Source: Virgisporangium ochraceum (GTDB lineage: Bacteria; Actinomycetota; Actinomycetes; Mycobacteriales; Micromonosporaceae). From it: a stretch of 62,900 nucleotides of DNA. The position numbers and the translations under genes are program-made. Within the stretch, counting starts at the first letter, position 1. Each line of letters starts with the position of its first letter. The notes beneath the pieces were generated by a model. That model saw only the letters and a list, made by a program, of their open reading frames with translations, made no database searches and was not told the origin of the DNA. The DNA is taken from contig NZ_BOPH01000028.1 of NCBI RefSeq assembly GCF_016863655.1, positions 1 to 62,900 of the forward strand, given 5' to 3'. Positions 15,377-24,322 of the stretch are shown in pieces.

Positions 15377-17509
15377 GTGACGAACACACCCTTCTCCGCA
15401 GGCCGACGCGTGGCGTGGCTCGGCCTGATCCTGTGGGCGGTGGCCGCCGCGCTGCTGCTGCCGCTGGCCGGAAAGAGCGCCGATGCCGAGTCGACCGAGG
15501 CGGCGGGTGCCCTGCCGCGCGACGCCGAGACCGCCCGGGCGCTCGACCGGGCGCGGTCGGCCTTCCCCGGCTCCGACCTGCCGGTGGCGGTGGTGGTCTA
15601 CGTGCGCGAGGCCGGGCTCACCGCGGACGACCGGGCGGCCGTGGAGGCGCACCGGAGCACGTTCGCCACCCTGGTCGCCGGAAGTTCCGTCGGCCGCGCC
15701 GTGGACAGCGACGACGGGAAGGCGGTCCTGGTGGCTGTTCCGGTTCCCGGCCGGGGCGCCGAGGTCGGTGCCACCGTCGAACGGATCCGGGAGGAGGCTT
15801 CCCGCGGCCCGGCCGGCCTGCGGGCGGCGGTCACCGGGTCGGCCGCGGTGGAGGCCGACGGTGACGCGGCCGGCAGCGGCGTCGAGACCACCCTCCTGGC
15901 CGTGACGGTCGCCGTGGTGGCCGTGCTGCTCCTGGTCACCTACCGGAGCCCGGTGCTGTGGCTCGTTCCGCTCGTCGTGGTCGGGCTGGCCAGCCAGGTC
16001 GCCGCCGGGGTGGCGTACCTCCTGTCCCGCCACGCGGGCGTGACGGTCACCGAGAGCGGCAGCACGGTCATGCTGATCCTCGTCTTCGGCGCGGGAACCG
16101 ACTACGCCCTGCTGGTCATCGCGCGCTACCGCGAGGAGCTGCGCCGCCACCGCGACCGGTACGCCGCGATGGCCGTCGCGTGGCGCCGGTCCTTCCCGGC
16201 GATCCTGGCCTCCGCGGCCACCGTCGCGGTGGGGCTGCTGTGCCTGCTGCTCGCGCGGTCGAACGACGTGCGCGGCATCGGACCGGTCGCGGCGGCCGGC
16301 ATCGCCGTCGCGTTCGTGGCGATGACCACGCTGCTGCCGGTCCTGCTGGTGCTGCTCGGCCGCTGGGTGTTCTGGCCGTTCGTGCCGCGGTACTCCGCTG
16401 ACACCCCCGCCGACACCTCCGCCGACCCGGGGCGCGGGCGCCGGGCGTGGCGACGGCTGGCCGACGCGATCGGCCGTCGACCCCGCGTGGTCTGGACGGT
16501 CACCACGCTCGTGCTCGTCGGCCTGACGCTCGGCGTGTTCGGGCTGCGGCTCGGCCAGCCCGTCGACCGGATGTTCACCACCGAGGTCGAGTCGGTGACG
16601 GCGCTGCGGACCGTCGAGCGGCACTTCCCCGGCGGTGCCTCGGCCCCGGCCGAGGTCGTCGCGGCCGCGGCACGCGCCGACGACGTGGTCGCGACCGCCG
16701 CCGCGGTCGACGGGGTGGCCGAGGTCGTCCGGGTCGGCGTGTCGGCCGACGGCCGGTGGGTGCGCGTCGACGCCGTCCTGCGCCACCCGCCCGACTCCGC
16801 GGCCGCCAAGGCGACCGTCGAGCGCCTCCGCGCCGCGCTGCACGCGGTTCCCGGCGCGGACGCCCTCGTCGGTGGCGGAACCGCCGCCGCCCTCGACACC
16901 GAGCGCGGTGCCAGCCGCGACAACCGGCTCCTGATACCGCTCATCCTGCTGGTGGTGTTCGCCGTGCTGGTGCTGCTCCTGAGGGCGGTGGTGGCGCCGC
17001 TGCTGCTCGTCGCGAGCGTCGTGCTGTCCTACGCCGCGGCCATGGGACTGGTCGGCATCATCTGCCGGGCGATCGGCTACCCCTACGTCATGCCGTCGCT
17101 GCCCATCCTCGGGTTCGTCTTCCTCGTCACGCTCGGGGTCGACTACACGATCTTCCTCATGACCCGGGCCCGCGAGGAGGTCGCCCGGGTCGGCCACCGC
17201 GAGGGGGTCCTGTCGGCGCTCGTGGTCACCGGCGGCGTGATCACCAGCGCCGGCGTGGTCCTGGCGGCCACGTTCTCGGTGCTGCTGGTGGTGCCGTACG
17301 TCACCGCGCTGCACCTCGGGCTGGTGGTCGCCGTCGGCGTGCTCATCGACACGTTCCTGGTGCGGACGCTGCTGGTCCCGGCACTCGCGATCGACCTCGG
17401 CGAGCGGGTGTGGTGGCCCGCCCGCCCCGTCACCGCAGCTGGCCCGCCGACAGTCCGCTCTGCACCTGACGGTGGAAGGCCACGTATCCGATCAGCACCG
17501 GCACCATAG
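15377..17509 (+). CDS. MMPL/RND-family membrane transporter
   Basis: 710 residues with the twofold MMPL plan: one N-terminal membrane helix, an extracytoplasmic domain (about 45-170), five helices (about 170-345), a second helix and loop domain, and five more helices. Conserved segments include GAGTDYALLVIARYREEL in the first half and LGVDYTIFLMTRAREE in the second. Such proteins export lipids or small molecules driven by proton flow. The GTG start at 15377 is chosen by the domain start. Its last 80 bases overlap the convergent permease gene, so the C-terminal tail after WWPARPV may be poorly constrained. Confidence 0.85.
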   Translation: MTNTPFSAGRRVAWLGLILWAVAAALLLPLAGKSADAESTEAAGALPRDAETARALDRARSAFPGSDLPVAVVVYVREAGLTADDRAAVEAHRSTFATLVAGSSVGRAVDSDDGKAVLVAVPVPGRGAEVGATVERIREEASRGPAGLRAAVTGSAAVEADGDAAGSGVETTLLAVTVAVVAVLLLVTYRSPVLWLVPLVVVGLASQVAAGVAYLLSRHAGVTVTESGSTVMLILVFGAGTDYALLVIARYREELRRHRDRYAAMAVAWRRSFPAILASAATVAVGLLCLLLARSNDVRGIGPVAAAGIAVAFVAMTTLLPVLLVLLGRWVFWPFVPRYSADTPADTSADPGRGRRAWRRLADAIGRRPRVVWTVTTLVLVGLTLGVFGLRLGQPVDRMFTTEVESVTALRTVERHFPGGASAPAEVVAAAARADDVVATAAAVDGVAEVVRVGVSADGRWVRVDAVLRHPPDSAAAKATVERLRAALHAVPGADALVGGGTAAALDTERGASRDNRLLIPLILLVVFAVLVLLLRAVVAPLLLVASVVLSYAAAMGLVGIICRAIGYPYVMPSLPILGFVFLVTLGVDYTIFLMTRAREEVARVGHREGVLSALVVTGGVITSAGVVLAATFSVLLVVPYVTALHLGLVVAVGVLIDTFLVRTLLVPALAIDLGERVWWPARPVTAAGPPTVRSAPDGGRPRIRSAPAP

Positions 17510-18320
17510 CGATCGTCATTCCCGCGAAGAGTCCGGAGAAGTCACCCCGGTACCCCTCGTTCACGGCGAGCGCCGTCAGGCCCTGGGCCAGCACCCACCG
17601 CCTGTCGGCGCCCTCGCCCTGCATCAGCACGATCGGCAGGACGTACTGGTTCCACTGGAACAGGAAGTTGAAGATGCCAACGCTCACCAGCCCGGGCCGG
17701 GCCATCGGCAGCATCACGCGGAAGAACAGTCCATAGTGGCCACACCCGTCGACCATCGCGGCCTCGGCCACCGACGTCGGCAGCGTGCGGAAGAACGCGG
17801 TCAGGAAGAACACCGTGAACGGCAACGAGTACGCGGCGTACACCAGCATCAGCCCGGGCAGCGTGCCGAGCAGCCCGAGGTTCTTCACCACGAAGAACAG
17901 CGGCACCAGCGCCAGGAACACCGGGAACATCATGCCGCCGACGAACGCGTAGTACACCACGCGCTGGCCCCGGAACCGGTAGCGCGCCAGCACGTAGGCC
18001 GCCATCGCGCCGAACAGCATCGTGAGGAACAGCGCGCCGGCCACCACGACCGCGCTGTTGAGGAAGTAGCGGCCGATGTGGGCCTCGTTCCAGGCGCGTC
18101 CCCAGTTCTCCCACCGGATCTCACCCGGCAGCCCCCACGGGTCGGTGAGGATCTCCGCGTCGCTCTTGAACGAGCTGAGCACCGCCCAGGCCAACGGCAG
18201 CGTGGTGAGCAGCGCCCACAGCACCAGGAACGCGTGGGAGAACAGGGGAAAGCCGTCGCGCGCCGGCTTCTCGGCGGGGGCGACGGGATCCGCGACGACG
18301 GGCTTCGTCAGAACGGCCAT
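17430..18320 (-). CDS. Sugar ABC transporter permease (NgcG/MalG type)
   Basis: 296 residues, about six membrane segments. The EAA coupling motif is EAAMVDGCGHYGLFFRVMLP. It is the last gene of the amino-sugar importer operon and its start directly abuts the stop of the other permease. There is no ATPase gene, as is usual for actinomycete importers of this class that share one MsiK-type ATPase. It overlaps the MMPL gene convergently by 80 bases. Confidence 0.88.
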   Translation of the reverse strand: MAVLTKPVVADPVAPAEKPARDGFPLFSHAFLVLWALLTTLPLAWAVLSSFKSDAEILTDPWGLPGEIRWENWGRAWNEAHIGRYFLNSAVVVAGALFLTMLFGAMAAYVLARYRFRGQRVVYYAFVGGMMFPVFLALVPLFFVVKNLGLLGTLPGLMLVYAAYSLPFTVFFLTAFFRTLPTSVAEAAMVDGCGHYGLFFRVMLPMARPGLVSVGIFNFLFQWNQYVLPIVLMQGEGADRRWVLAQGLTALAVNEGYRGDFSGLFAGMTIAMVPVLIGYVAFHRQVQSGLSAGQLR

Positions 18321-19241
18321 CTACAGCTCCACCCGGTCTCGGCGGGTGACCCGCAGGAACATGGCCGCCACCGTCAGCGTCAGGAAGAACATCGCCACCC
18401 CGATCGCCGACGCGTAGCCGAACTGGGCGTCCTTGAACGCGGTGTCGTACAGGCGCAGGCCCACCACGTCGGAGGAGAAGCCGGGACCGCCCTCGGTGAT
18501 GATCTGTACCACGGCGAAGCCGTCGATCGCGAGGATCGCGAGGTACACCCAGGCCACCTGGATCGTGTCCCACAGCAGCGGAACGGTGACCCGTACCAGG
18601 GTGGTGACGCGGTTCGCGCCGTCGAGCAGCGCCGCCTCGTAGATGTCACGCGGGATCGACTGCATCGCGGCGCTGAACAGCACCACGTAGAAGCCCACGT
18701 TGCTCCACAGCAGCACCAACGCGACGCACCAGAACGCGAACCGCGGGTCACCCAACCAGGGCTGTGCCCACGAGTCCAGCCCCACCGCGCGCAGGGCCCC
18801 GTTGATGAGCCCGCTCTTCGGCGCGTACATCTCCTTCCACAGAACGCCGATGATGGCCACCGACAGCACCTGCGGGAAGAAGTACACGATGCGGTAGACG
18901 CCCGCACCGCGCACCCCGTGCACGCCCGCCCGGTCGCGCCGGCCGCCGACGCTGATCATCGACGCGAAGAACAGCCCGAGCACGATCGTCGCCACCGGCA
19001 GCAGCAGGAGCAGCAACCCGTTGTGCTTCAACGCGTTCCAGAAGTAGTTGTCACCGAGCAGCCGCTGGAAGTTGTCGAGCCCGACGAACTCGAAGTCCGG
19101 CGACAGCCCGCCCCAGTTCGTCCCCGCGATCTGGAACGCCTGCGCGTACGGCGACACCACGAAGATGCCGTACAGCAACAGGGGCGGTACGAGGAAGGAG
19201 ACGATGAACAGCCTTTTGCCACGCCTGTCTTTCGAGAGCAC
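18321..19241 (-). CDS. Sugar ABC transporter permease (NgcF/MalF type)
   Basis: 306 residues. Membrane segments start at LFIVSFLVPPLLLYGIF and the EAA motif is EAALLDGANRVTTLVRVTVP. The GTG at 19241 is the only start compatible with a full first helix and lies two bases after the stop of the binding-protein gene. With the partner permease it forms the membrane channel of the importer. Confidence 0.87.
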   Translation of the reverse strand: MLSKDRRGKRLFIVSFLVPPLLLYGIFVVSPYAQAFQIAGTNWGGLSPDFEFVGLDNFQRLLGDNYFWNALKHNGLLLLLLPVATIVLGLFFASMISVGGRRDRAGVHGVRGAGVYRIVYFFPQVLSVAIIGVLWKEMYAPKSGLINGALRAVGLDSWAQPWLGDPRFAFWCVALVLLWSNVGFYVVLFSAAMQSIPRDIYEAALLDGANRVTTLVRVTVPLLWDTIQVAWVYLAILAIDGFAVVQIITEGGPGFSSDVVGLRLYDTAFKDAQFGYASAIGVAMFFLTLTVAAMFLRVTRRDRVEL

Positions 19242-19243
19242 TG

Positions 19244-20653
19244 TCAGGTCCGCTTGTACTTCTTGATCGAGCTGTCCTTCGCGATCTCGTCGGCGGCCTG
19301 CTGGCACCGGTCGACGAACTGGGCCGAGTTGATGCGCTTGCTGAACAGGTCGGCGCACGCGGCGTCGACGAGGGTGCGTTCGAGCTTGCGGTAGTACGAG
19401 TTGTAGAGCCAGTTGAACGTGTTCTTCCCGGCCGTGTCGATCAGCTTCGTCACCGACGTCAGGCCCGGCGACAGCTCGATGCCCTCGATCGGCCCGGCGA
19501 CCACGGTGAGGCTGCTGACCTTGCGGGTGAAGTCGGAGGAGCCCTTCTTCGACAGCATCACCCGCAGGTACTCCAGCCCGCCGCGCAGGTTCTTCGCCTT
19601 GGCCGGCACCACGAACGGCTCGCTGCCGGTGCCCCGGAACGCCTCGAACGGCAGCTTGTCGCCCTTGGTCAGGCTGGGGGTCGGCGAGACGGCCATGGCG
19701 AAGCCGGGCGGGGTGACCGACTTCTGCTCGTTCTCCAGCCACGACCCGCACGAGATGAACACCGCGTTGCCGCGGCTCCACTCGGTCTGTGACTGGATGT
19801 GGTCCATGCCCTCCGCGCCCGGCTGGATGAACCCGTCGACGGCGAGCTGGTAGTACGCGTCGGCGGCCGCCCTGACGGCCTCGTGCTTCCACGCGTTGGG
19901 CTCGAGGTTGTCGATCGCCATGAGCACGTCGGTGCCGCCGAGCTTGGCCGCGGCGCTGAGGATCGGCCAGCTCATGTAGCGGGCGTGCTTGCCCTGGTAC
20001 GTCCACGGGTTCATGCCGGCGGCCTTGATGGTGCGGCACAACGAGATCATCTCGTCCCACGTCTTCGGGTACTGCCAGCCCCTGTCGTCGAGCAGCTTCT
20101 TCGAATACCAGATGCCGTAGGCGGAGTAGGCGTAGTTCAGCGACAGGAACCTGCCGTCGTACGACCCGAGGTCGACGATGCCGGGCCGCAGCGTGTCCTT
20201 GACCGTCTTCTTCGGGTCGTCGAGGCTCGGCGCGGCGAGCAGCTCGCCGAGGTCGGCCAGCGCGCCCTGCGACACCAGGCCGTTGAAGTCGATCTGGTTG
20301 CCGCCGGAGTTGTTCAGCACGTCGGGCGGGTCGCCGGCGACGAACCGCGGCTGCAGGGTCTGCGAGATCTGCTGGGTGGCGGAGTGCTTGATCTCGGCCT
20401 TCGGCCAGCGCTCCTTGTACATGGCCTCGTGCGCCTTGGCGTACTCCTCGCCGAAGCCGCCGTTGAAGATGACCACCTCGAGGGGCGCGTCCTCCTTGAC
20501 GCCCAACGGGTTCTGGGCGTTGGCGTCGGACTTCGCGCCCTCGGTGTCGTCGCCGCCGCCCATCGCGCAACCGGTCAGCGCGCTCGCGCCGGCCACGGCG
20601 CCGATCGTCGCGCCCGCCTGCAGTAGGCCGCGCCGACTGATCGTCTGTGACAT
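19244..20653 (-). CDS. NgcE-family N-acetylglucosamine/chitobiose-type binding lipoprotein
   Basis: 469 residues. A Tat-type lipoprotein signal (SRRGLLQ, then lipobox LTGC at about residues 25-28) precedes a solute-binding fold. The block NPLGVKEDAPLEVVIFNGGFG and the C-terminal AKDSSIKKYKRT are characteristic of the NgcE family, which binds N-acetylglucosamine and its dimer. Ribosome site GGAGCAACGAC. Next to muramidase, MurQ and kinase genes, its ligand may be MurNAc or GlcNAc-MurNAc rather than chitobiose; this is inference. Confidence 0.87.
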   Translation of the reverse strand: MSQTISRRGLLQAGATIGAVAGASALTGCAMGGGDDTEGAKSDANAQNPLGVKEDAPLEVVIFNGGFGEEYAKAHEAMYKERWPKAEIKHSATQQISQTLQPRFVAGDPPDVLNNSGGNQIDFNGLVSQGALADLGELLAAPSLDDPKKTVKDTLRPGIVDLGSYDGRFLSLNYAYSAYGIWYSKKLLDDRGWQYPKTWDEMISLCRTIKAAGMNPWTYQGKHARYMSWPILSAAAKLGGTDVLMAIDNLEPNAWKHEAVRAAADAYYQLAVDGFIQPGAEGMDHIQSQTEWSRGNAVFISCGSWLENEQKSVTPPGFAMAVSPTPSLTKGDKLPFEAFRGTGSEPFVVPAKAKNLRGGLEYLRVMLSKKGSSDFTRKVSSLTVVAGPIEGIELSPGLTSVTKLIDTAGKNTFNWLYNSYYRKLERTLVDAACADLFSKRINSAQFVDRCQQAADEIAKDSSIKKYKRT

Positions 20654-20696
20654 GTCGTTGCTCCTGCCCTATGTGGTGGTTCCTGGGAGTCCGTTC

Positions 20697-22547
20697 TCAG
20701 GAGGTGGCCGGTGCCCACCCGTCGGCGACGAACTTTCCGGCGTCGGTGGTCTCGCCGGCGAACAGCACGCCGCCGGTGGTGCGCGGGTCGAGCACGAGGA
20801 CGTGGTCGACGTAGACGCCGCGGCCCTGCTGCGCGGTGTCCGTCCGGTAGCTCCACCGCAGGTGCGTGGTGCCGGCCGGCATCGGTGCGGTGACGTGCCA
20901 CCACTCGCGGCCGCCGTACCCGGTGAGGCTTCCGGTGGTCACGGCGAAGCGGCGGTGCAGCGTGCGCAGGGACAGCGTCGCCGGAAGCCAGTTCCGCCCG
21001 TCGGGTGAGGTCTCGACGAGCACGGTGTCGTAGCGGGGTTCGGTGTCGTACCAGAACAGGAACGAGGCGACCGCGGCGGCGCCGGCCGCGCTCCGCAGCG
21101 GCGCGGTGAGCGTCACGGTGGCGTTGTCGCGCCGTTCGGTGCGCCACGCGGTGCCGCCGAGGGCCGGCCGCACCGGGTGCGCGTCGGCGAACGACCGGGC
21201 GAGCGCGCGCCGCGCGACCGTGTTCGTGCCCCAGCCCCGGTCGGGGTGCACCCGGTTGCTCAGCAGGATGAGGAACGAGTGCGTGAGCGGGTCGATGACG
21301 ACCGAGGTACCGGTGAACCCGGTGTGCCCGAACGTCACCGGCGACGCCAGCGCGTCCATGTACAGGTGCTTGCCCAGTTCGAAGCCGAGGCCGCGGTCGC
21401 TCTCCGGGTACCGCTCCTCGAGGTCCGCGTTGTAGTTGACCAGCGCCTGCCGCACGGTCGCCTCGCCCAGGATCCGCCGGCCCCGGTACGTGCCGCCGTT
21501 CAGCAGCATCTGGCACAGGATCGCGAGGTCGTCGGCGGTGGAGAACAGGCCGGCGTGTCCGGAGACGCCACCCAGGGCCCACGCGTTCTCGTCGTGCACC
21601 TCGCCCCACACCATCCCGCGTCCCACGTAGGGCTGGTACTCGGTGGCGGCGATCCGGTTCCGCTTGTCGGCGCCGGGGTTGTAGCCGGTGTCGCGCATGC
21701 CCAGCGGGGTGGTGACGCCGTCGCGGACAGCGGTGGCGAGGTCCTTTCCGGTGACCCGCCCGATCAGCTCGCCGAGCGCGATCAGCCCGATGTCGGAGTA
21801 CACGTACTGGTTTCCGGGTGCGGTTCCCGCGGTGACCGGCGTCGTCAGCGCCGCCGCGAGCCGTGTCTCCGGCGTGGGGTGGGTGCTGTAGAACGGCAGG
21901 AACGCCGGCAGGCCCGACGTGTGCGTGAGCAGGTGCCGGACCGTCACCGCGGCCTTGCCGCCCTCGGCGAACTCCGGGACGTACCGCGCCACCGGCGCGT
22001 CGAGGTCGACGCGTCGGCGCTCGACCTGTTGCAGCAGCACGATCGTGGTGAACAGCTTGGAGATCGACGCCAGATCGTAGATGGTGTCGACGCGGGCCGG
22101 TATCCGCTCCGACTCCGGCAGTTCGGTGCCGATCCGCAGCGGCGGCGCGCCGACCGCGCTGTACCGCACGGCATCGCCGACCGCGAACCGCTGCACCACC
22201 ACGCCGTCGTGTGCCGCGAGCACCACGGCGCCGGCGTACGCCGGCCAGTTCTGGTGGTCGGGCGTGGGTCGGAGGTACGACTCCGCGATGCCGCGCAGCG
22301 CGTCGACCTTCTCGGACAGCAGCCCGACGTCGCGGGCGGAGCCGGGGCGCAGGGTGTCGCGCCGGAACCGGATCTCGGTGGGGCTGACCGTGGGCGGCCC
22401 CTCCACGGGTGCCGCCGCCGTTTCAGGTTCCACCGGCGCGGCGGCGGCCGGGCCGGTGGAGGCCGGGCCGGCGACCGTGAACGCGGCCGTGACGCCGACA
22501 GTGAGGCAGGCGAGCACGCACAACGGTACCGACCATCGCCGCATCAT
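20697..22547 (-). CDS. Secreted serine hydrolase (beta-lactamase / penicillin-binding-protein fold) with C-terminal sandwich domain
   Basis: 616 residues. A signal peptide (about 1-35) precedes a class C beta-lactamase-like domain with SxxK as SISK (ASISKLF), YxN-like YSD (VYSDIGL) and HTG as HTGFTG; all three catalytic motifs are present. The C-terminal about 150 residues (from ATVTLTAPL) resemble an immune-inhibitor-A/MAM-like beta-sandwich. The ATG at 22547 is preferred over the GTG at 22553 because GGAGAGG is well spaced to it. It is first in the operon with the importer and divergent from namZ, suggesting an esterase, amidase or carboxypeptidase step on peptidoglycan fragments. Confidence 0.85.
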   Translation of the reverse strand: MMRRWSVPLCVLACLTVGVTAAFTVAGPASTGPAAAAPVEPETAAAPVEGPPTVSPTEIRFRRDTLRPGSARDVGLLSEKVDALRGIAESYLRPTPDHQNWPAYAGAVVLAAHDGVVVQRFAVGDAVRYSAVGAPPLRIGTELPESERIPARVDTIYDLASISKLFTTIVLLQQVERRRVDLDAPVARYVPEFAEGGKAAVTVRHLLTHTSGLPAFLPFYSTHPTPETRLAAALTTPVTAGTAPGNQYVYSDIGLIALGELIGRVTGKDLATAVRDGVTTPLGMRDTGYNPGADKRNRIAATEYQPYVGRGMVWGEVHDENAWALGGVSGHAGLFSTADDLAILCQMLLNGGTYRGRRILGEATVRQALVNYNADLEERYPESDRGLGFELGKHLYMDALASPVTFGHTGFTGTSVVIDPLTHSFLILLSNRVHPDRGWGTNTVARRALARSFADAHPVRPALGGTAWRTERRDNATVTLTAPLRSAAGAAAVASFLFWYDTEPRYDTVLVETSPDGRNWLPATLSLRTLHRRFAVTTGSLTGYGGREWWHVTAPMPAGTTHLRWSYRTDTAQQGRGVYVDHVLVLDPRTTGGVLFAGETTDAGKFVADGWAPATS

Positions 22548-22578
22548 CAACACCTCTCCACATGTCGATGGCTAGGAT

Positions 22579-22614
22579 GAATGTTTCCTTCGTGACTTTC
22601 AAGTGGGTCGAAGG
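22579..22614. promoter_or_regulatory. Operator candidates for the RpiR/MurR regulator
   Basis: CCTTCG (22587-22592) and CGAAGG (22609-22614) are perfect 6-base arms with 16 bases between them; GAA (22579-22581) and TTC (22589-22591) form an overlapping small dyad. They sit between the divergent promoters of the serine hydrolase/importer operon and namZ, directly upstream of the -35 box at 22618. Assignment to the MurR-type regulator at 25369 is inferred from context. Confidence 0.4.
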
Positions 22615-22617
22615 TTA

Positions 22618-22646
22618 TTGCCATCGAACGGTGACCCTAGTACGTT
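22618..22646 (+). promoter_or_regulatory. Promoter towards namZ
   Basis: -35 TTGCCA (22618-22623), 17-base spacer, -10 TACGTT (22641-22646). Predicted start about 22653-22655, giving a leader of about 227 bases before namZ. Confidence 0.55.
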
Positions 22647-22880
22647 CAGGCGCCATGTGGACGCGTACCGTCGCCGTTCCCACCCGCACCGGAGTTCCCA
22701 CCGTGACGGGTGCGCCGGCTGTGACGGGTGCTGTGGCGGCTGCTGTGGCGACGGCTGTGCCCACCGCGTCCCCCGACCGCCCGGGCACCGCCGGCACGCT
22801 GACCGCTCGGGGGGTCAGCGCGACGGCACCGTCCACGGTGCTCAACCCGTTCGGCCACCGTCTCGAGTGGAGGGTCCAAC

Positions 22881-24221
22881 ATGACGTCGGGTCTGGATAG
22901 GCGGCGCCTGCTGCGGACGGGTGCCGCGATGGGTGTCGCGGGGGTGGCCGCCGGCGGCCTGGGTGGTGCCGCGCTGACAGCAGCTGATTTGTCGCCGAGA
23001 GAGGCGACGGCGGCCGCCCGGCCCGGGCTGATCCCCCGCATCCCGGTGCGCACCGGGCTCGACAAGCAGGCGGCCGCCAACTGGAGCCTGTTCCGCGGCA
23101 GGCGGATCGGCGTGCTGTCGAACCACACCGGCGTCGACCGCGAGTACCGGCACCTCGTCGACCGCATGCACGCCGACGGCGTGACCATCGGCGGGGTCTT
23201 CGGCCCGGAGCACGGGTTCCGCGGCTCGGCACAGGCGGGCGGCAGCGAGGGGACGGGCATCGACGCCCGCACCGGGCTCACCGTCTACGACGCGTACACG
23301 GCCACCCAGACCAAGTGGCAGCAGATGCTGACCGCGGCCGCCGTCGACACGGTGGTGTTCGACATCCAGGATGTCGGATGCCGCTTCTACACGTACATCT
23401 ACGCGCTCTACGACTCGATGGTCGTGGCCGCGCGCATGGGGTTGCGCTACGTCGTGCTCGACCGCCCGAACCCCATCGGTGGACGCGCGTACGGCCCGAT
23501 GATGACCGCGGGCTACACGTCCGGCGTGGGCCGCAAGGAGATCGTGCAGCAGCACGGCATGACGGTCGGCGAGCTCGCGAAGTTCTACAACGGCGAGTTC
23601 CTGCCGGCCGAGGCCGGCCGGTCGGTCGACCTCGAGGTGGTCACCTGCTCCGGCTGGTTCGGCCGCCTGCGGGCCGGCGACACCGACCTCCCCTGGGTGC
23701 TGCCGAGCCCCAACATGCCCACGCCCGACACGGCGGTGGTGTATCCGGGCACCGGCATGTTCGAGGGTGTGGCGTCGCTGTCGGAGGGGCGCGGCACCAC
23801 CCGCCCGTTCGAGCTCATCGGCGGACCGGCCTGGGACTACCACTGGTGCGACGCGGTCAACGCGCAGAACCTGCCCGGCGTGGAGTTCCGCGAGGCCTAC
23901 TTCACGCCGACGTTCAACAAGTTCGCCAACCAGCTCTGCGCCGGCGTCGAGGTGAAGGTCACCGACCAGAACGCGTTCGACCCGATCCGCACCGGGGTGG
24001 CGATGCTCGTCGAGGCCCGGAAGTTCGCCGCGTTCCAGTGGCGGGTCGACGGTGGCGCCCGGCCGTACTGGATCGACCTGCTCACGGGGTCCACCCGCAT
24101 GCGCACGATGATCGACGCCGGCGCCGGCACCGACGAGGTCGTCGGCGCGTGGAAGGACGAACTGGCCGCCTTCGACGCCCGGCGGCGCAGGTACCTGCTC
24201 TACTCGCGGCTCGGGTCATGA
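22881..24221 (+). CDS. namZ: NamZ-type exo-beta-N-acetylmuramidase (DUF1343)
   Basis: 446 residues. A Tat-type signal (DRRRLLRTGAAMG) indicates export. Family blocks are all present: VLSNHTGVD, FGPEHGFRG, VFDIQDVGCRFYTY, LDRPNPIGG, HGMTVGELA, LPSPNMPTPD, YPGTGMFEG and SEGRGTTRPFE. NamZ enzymes release MurNAc from the non-reducing end of peptidoglycan chains. A GGAGGG ribosome site precedes the ATG. It lies among importer, kinase, MurR-like and MurQ genes, which fits extracellular release of MurNAc followed by uptake. A strong hairpin follows at 24275. Confidence 0.9.
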   Translation: MTSGLDRRRLLRTGAAMGVAGVAAGGLGGAALTAADLSPREATAAARPGLIPRIPVRTGLDKQAAANWSLFRGRRIGVLSNHTGVDREYRHLVDRMHADGVTIGGVFGPEHGFRGSAQAGGSEGTGIDARTGLTVYDAYTATQTKWQQMLTAAAVDTVVFDIQDVGCRFYTYIYALYDSMVVAARMGLRYVVLDRPNPIGGRAYGPMMTAGYTSGVGRKEIVQQHGMTVGELAKFYNGEFLPAEAGRSVDLEVVTCSGWFGRLRAGDTDLPWVLPSPNMPTPDTAVVYPGTGMFEGVASLSEGRGTTRPFELIGGPAWDYHWCDAVNAQNLPGVEFREAYFTPTFNKFANQLCAGVEVKVTDQNAFDPIRTGVAMLVEARKFAAFQWRVDGGARPYWIDLLTGSTRMRTMIDAGAGTDEVVGAWKDELAAFDARRRRYLLYSRLGS

Positions 24222-24274
24222 CCGCCCGGCGCGCGATGCCCGACCTGTTCGGGCTCAGCCTTCAACCCGGTCCC

Positions 24275-24313
24275 GTGGGCCGCGCCGGTGGGGTCAGCAC
24301 CGGCGCGGCCCAC
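24275..24313. terminator. Bidirectional terminator hairpin between namZ and the sugar kinase
   Basis: Perfect 16-bp stem: GTGGGCCGCGCCGGTG (24275-24290) and CACCGGCGCGGCCCAC (24298-24313) with a 7-base loop, between two convergent stops (24221 and 24323). Confidence 0.8.
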
Positions 24314-24322
24314 ACCTCCGGT

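Larger units (their letters stand above)
22548..22880. promoter_or_regulatory. 333-bp divergent promoter region of the muropeptide locus
   Basis: Holds the operator candidates at 22579-22614 and a promoter at 22618-22646 towards namZ. On the opposite strand TTGAAA-N17-CATCCT can be read towards the serine hydrolase, across the same operator. An 81-codon open frame from ATG 22655 to 22900, rich in V, T, A and P, lies in the namZ leader; see findings. Confidence 0.55.

Noticed and set aside
24222..24322. Short plus-strand frame starting with the ATGA at the namZ stop
   Set aside because: It runs through the perfect terminator hairpin and then antisense to the kinase gene.
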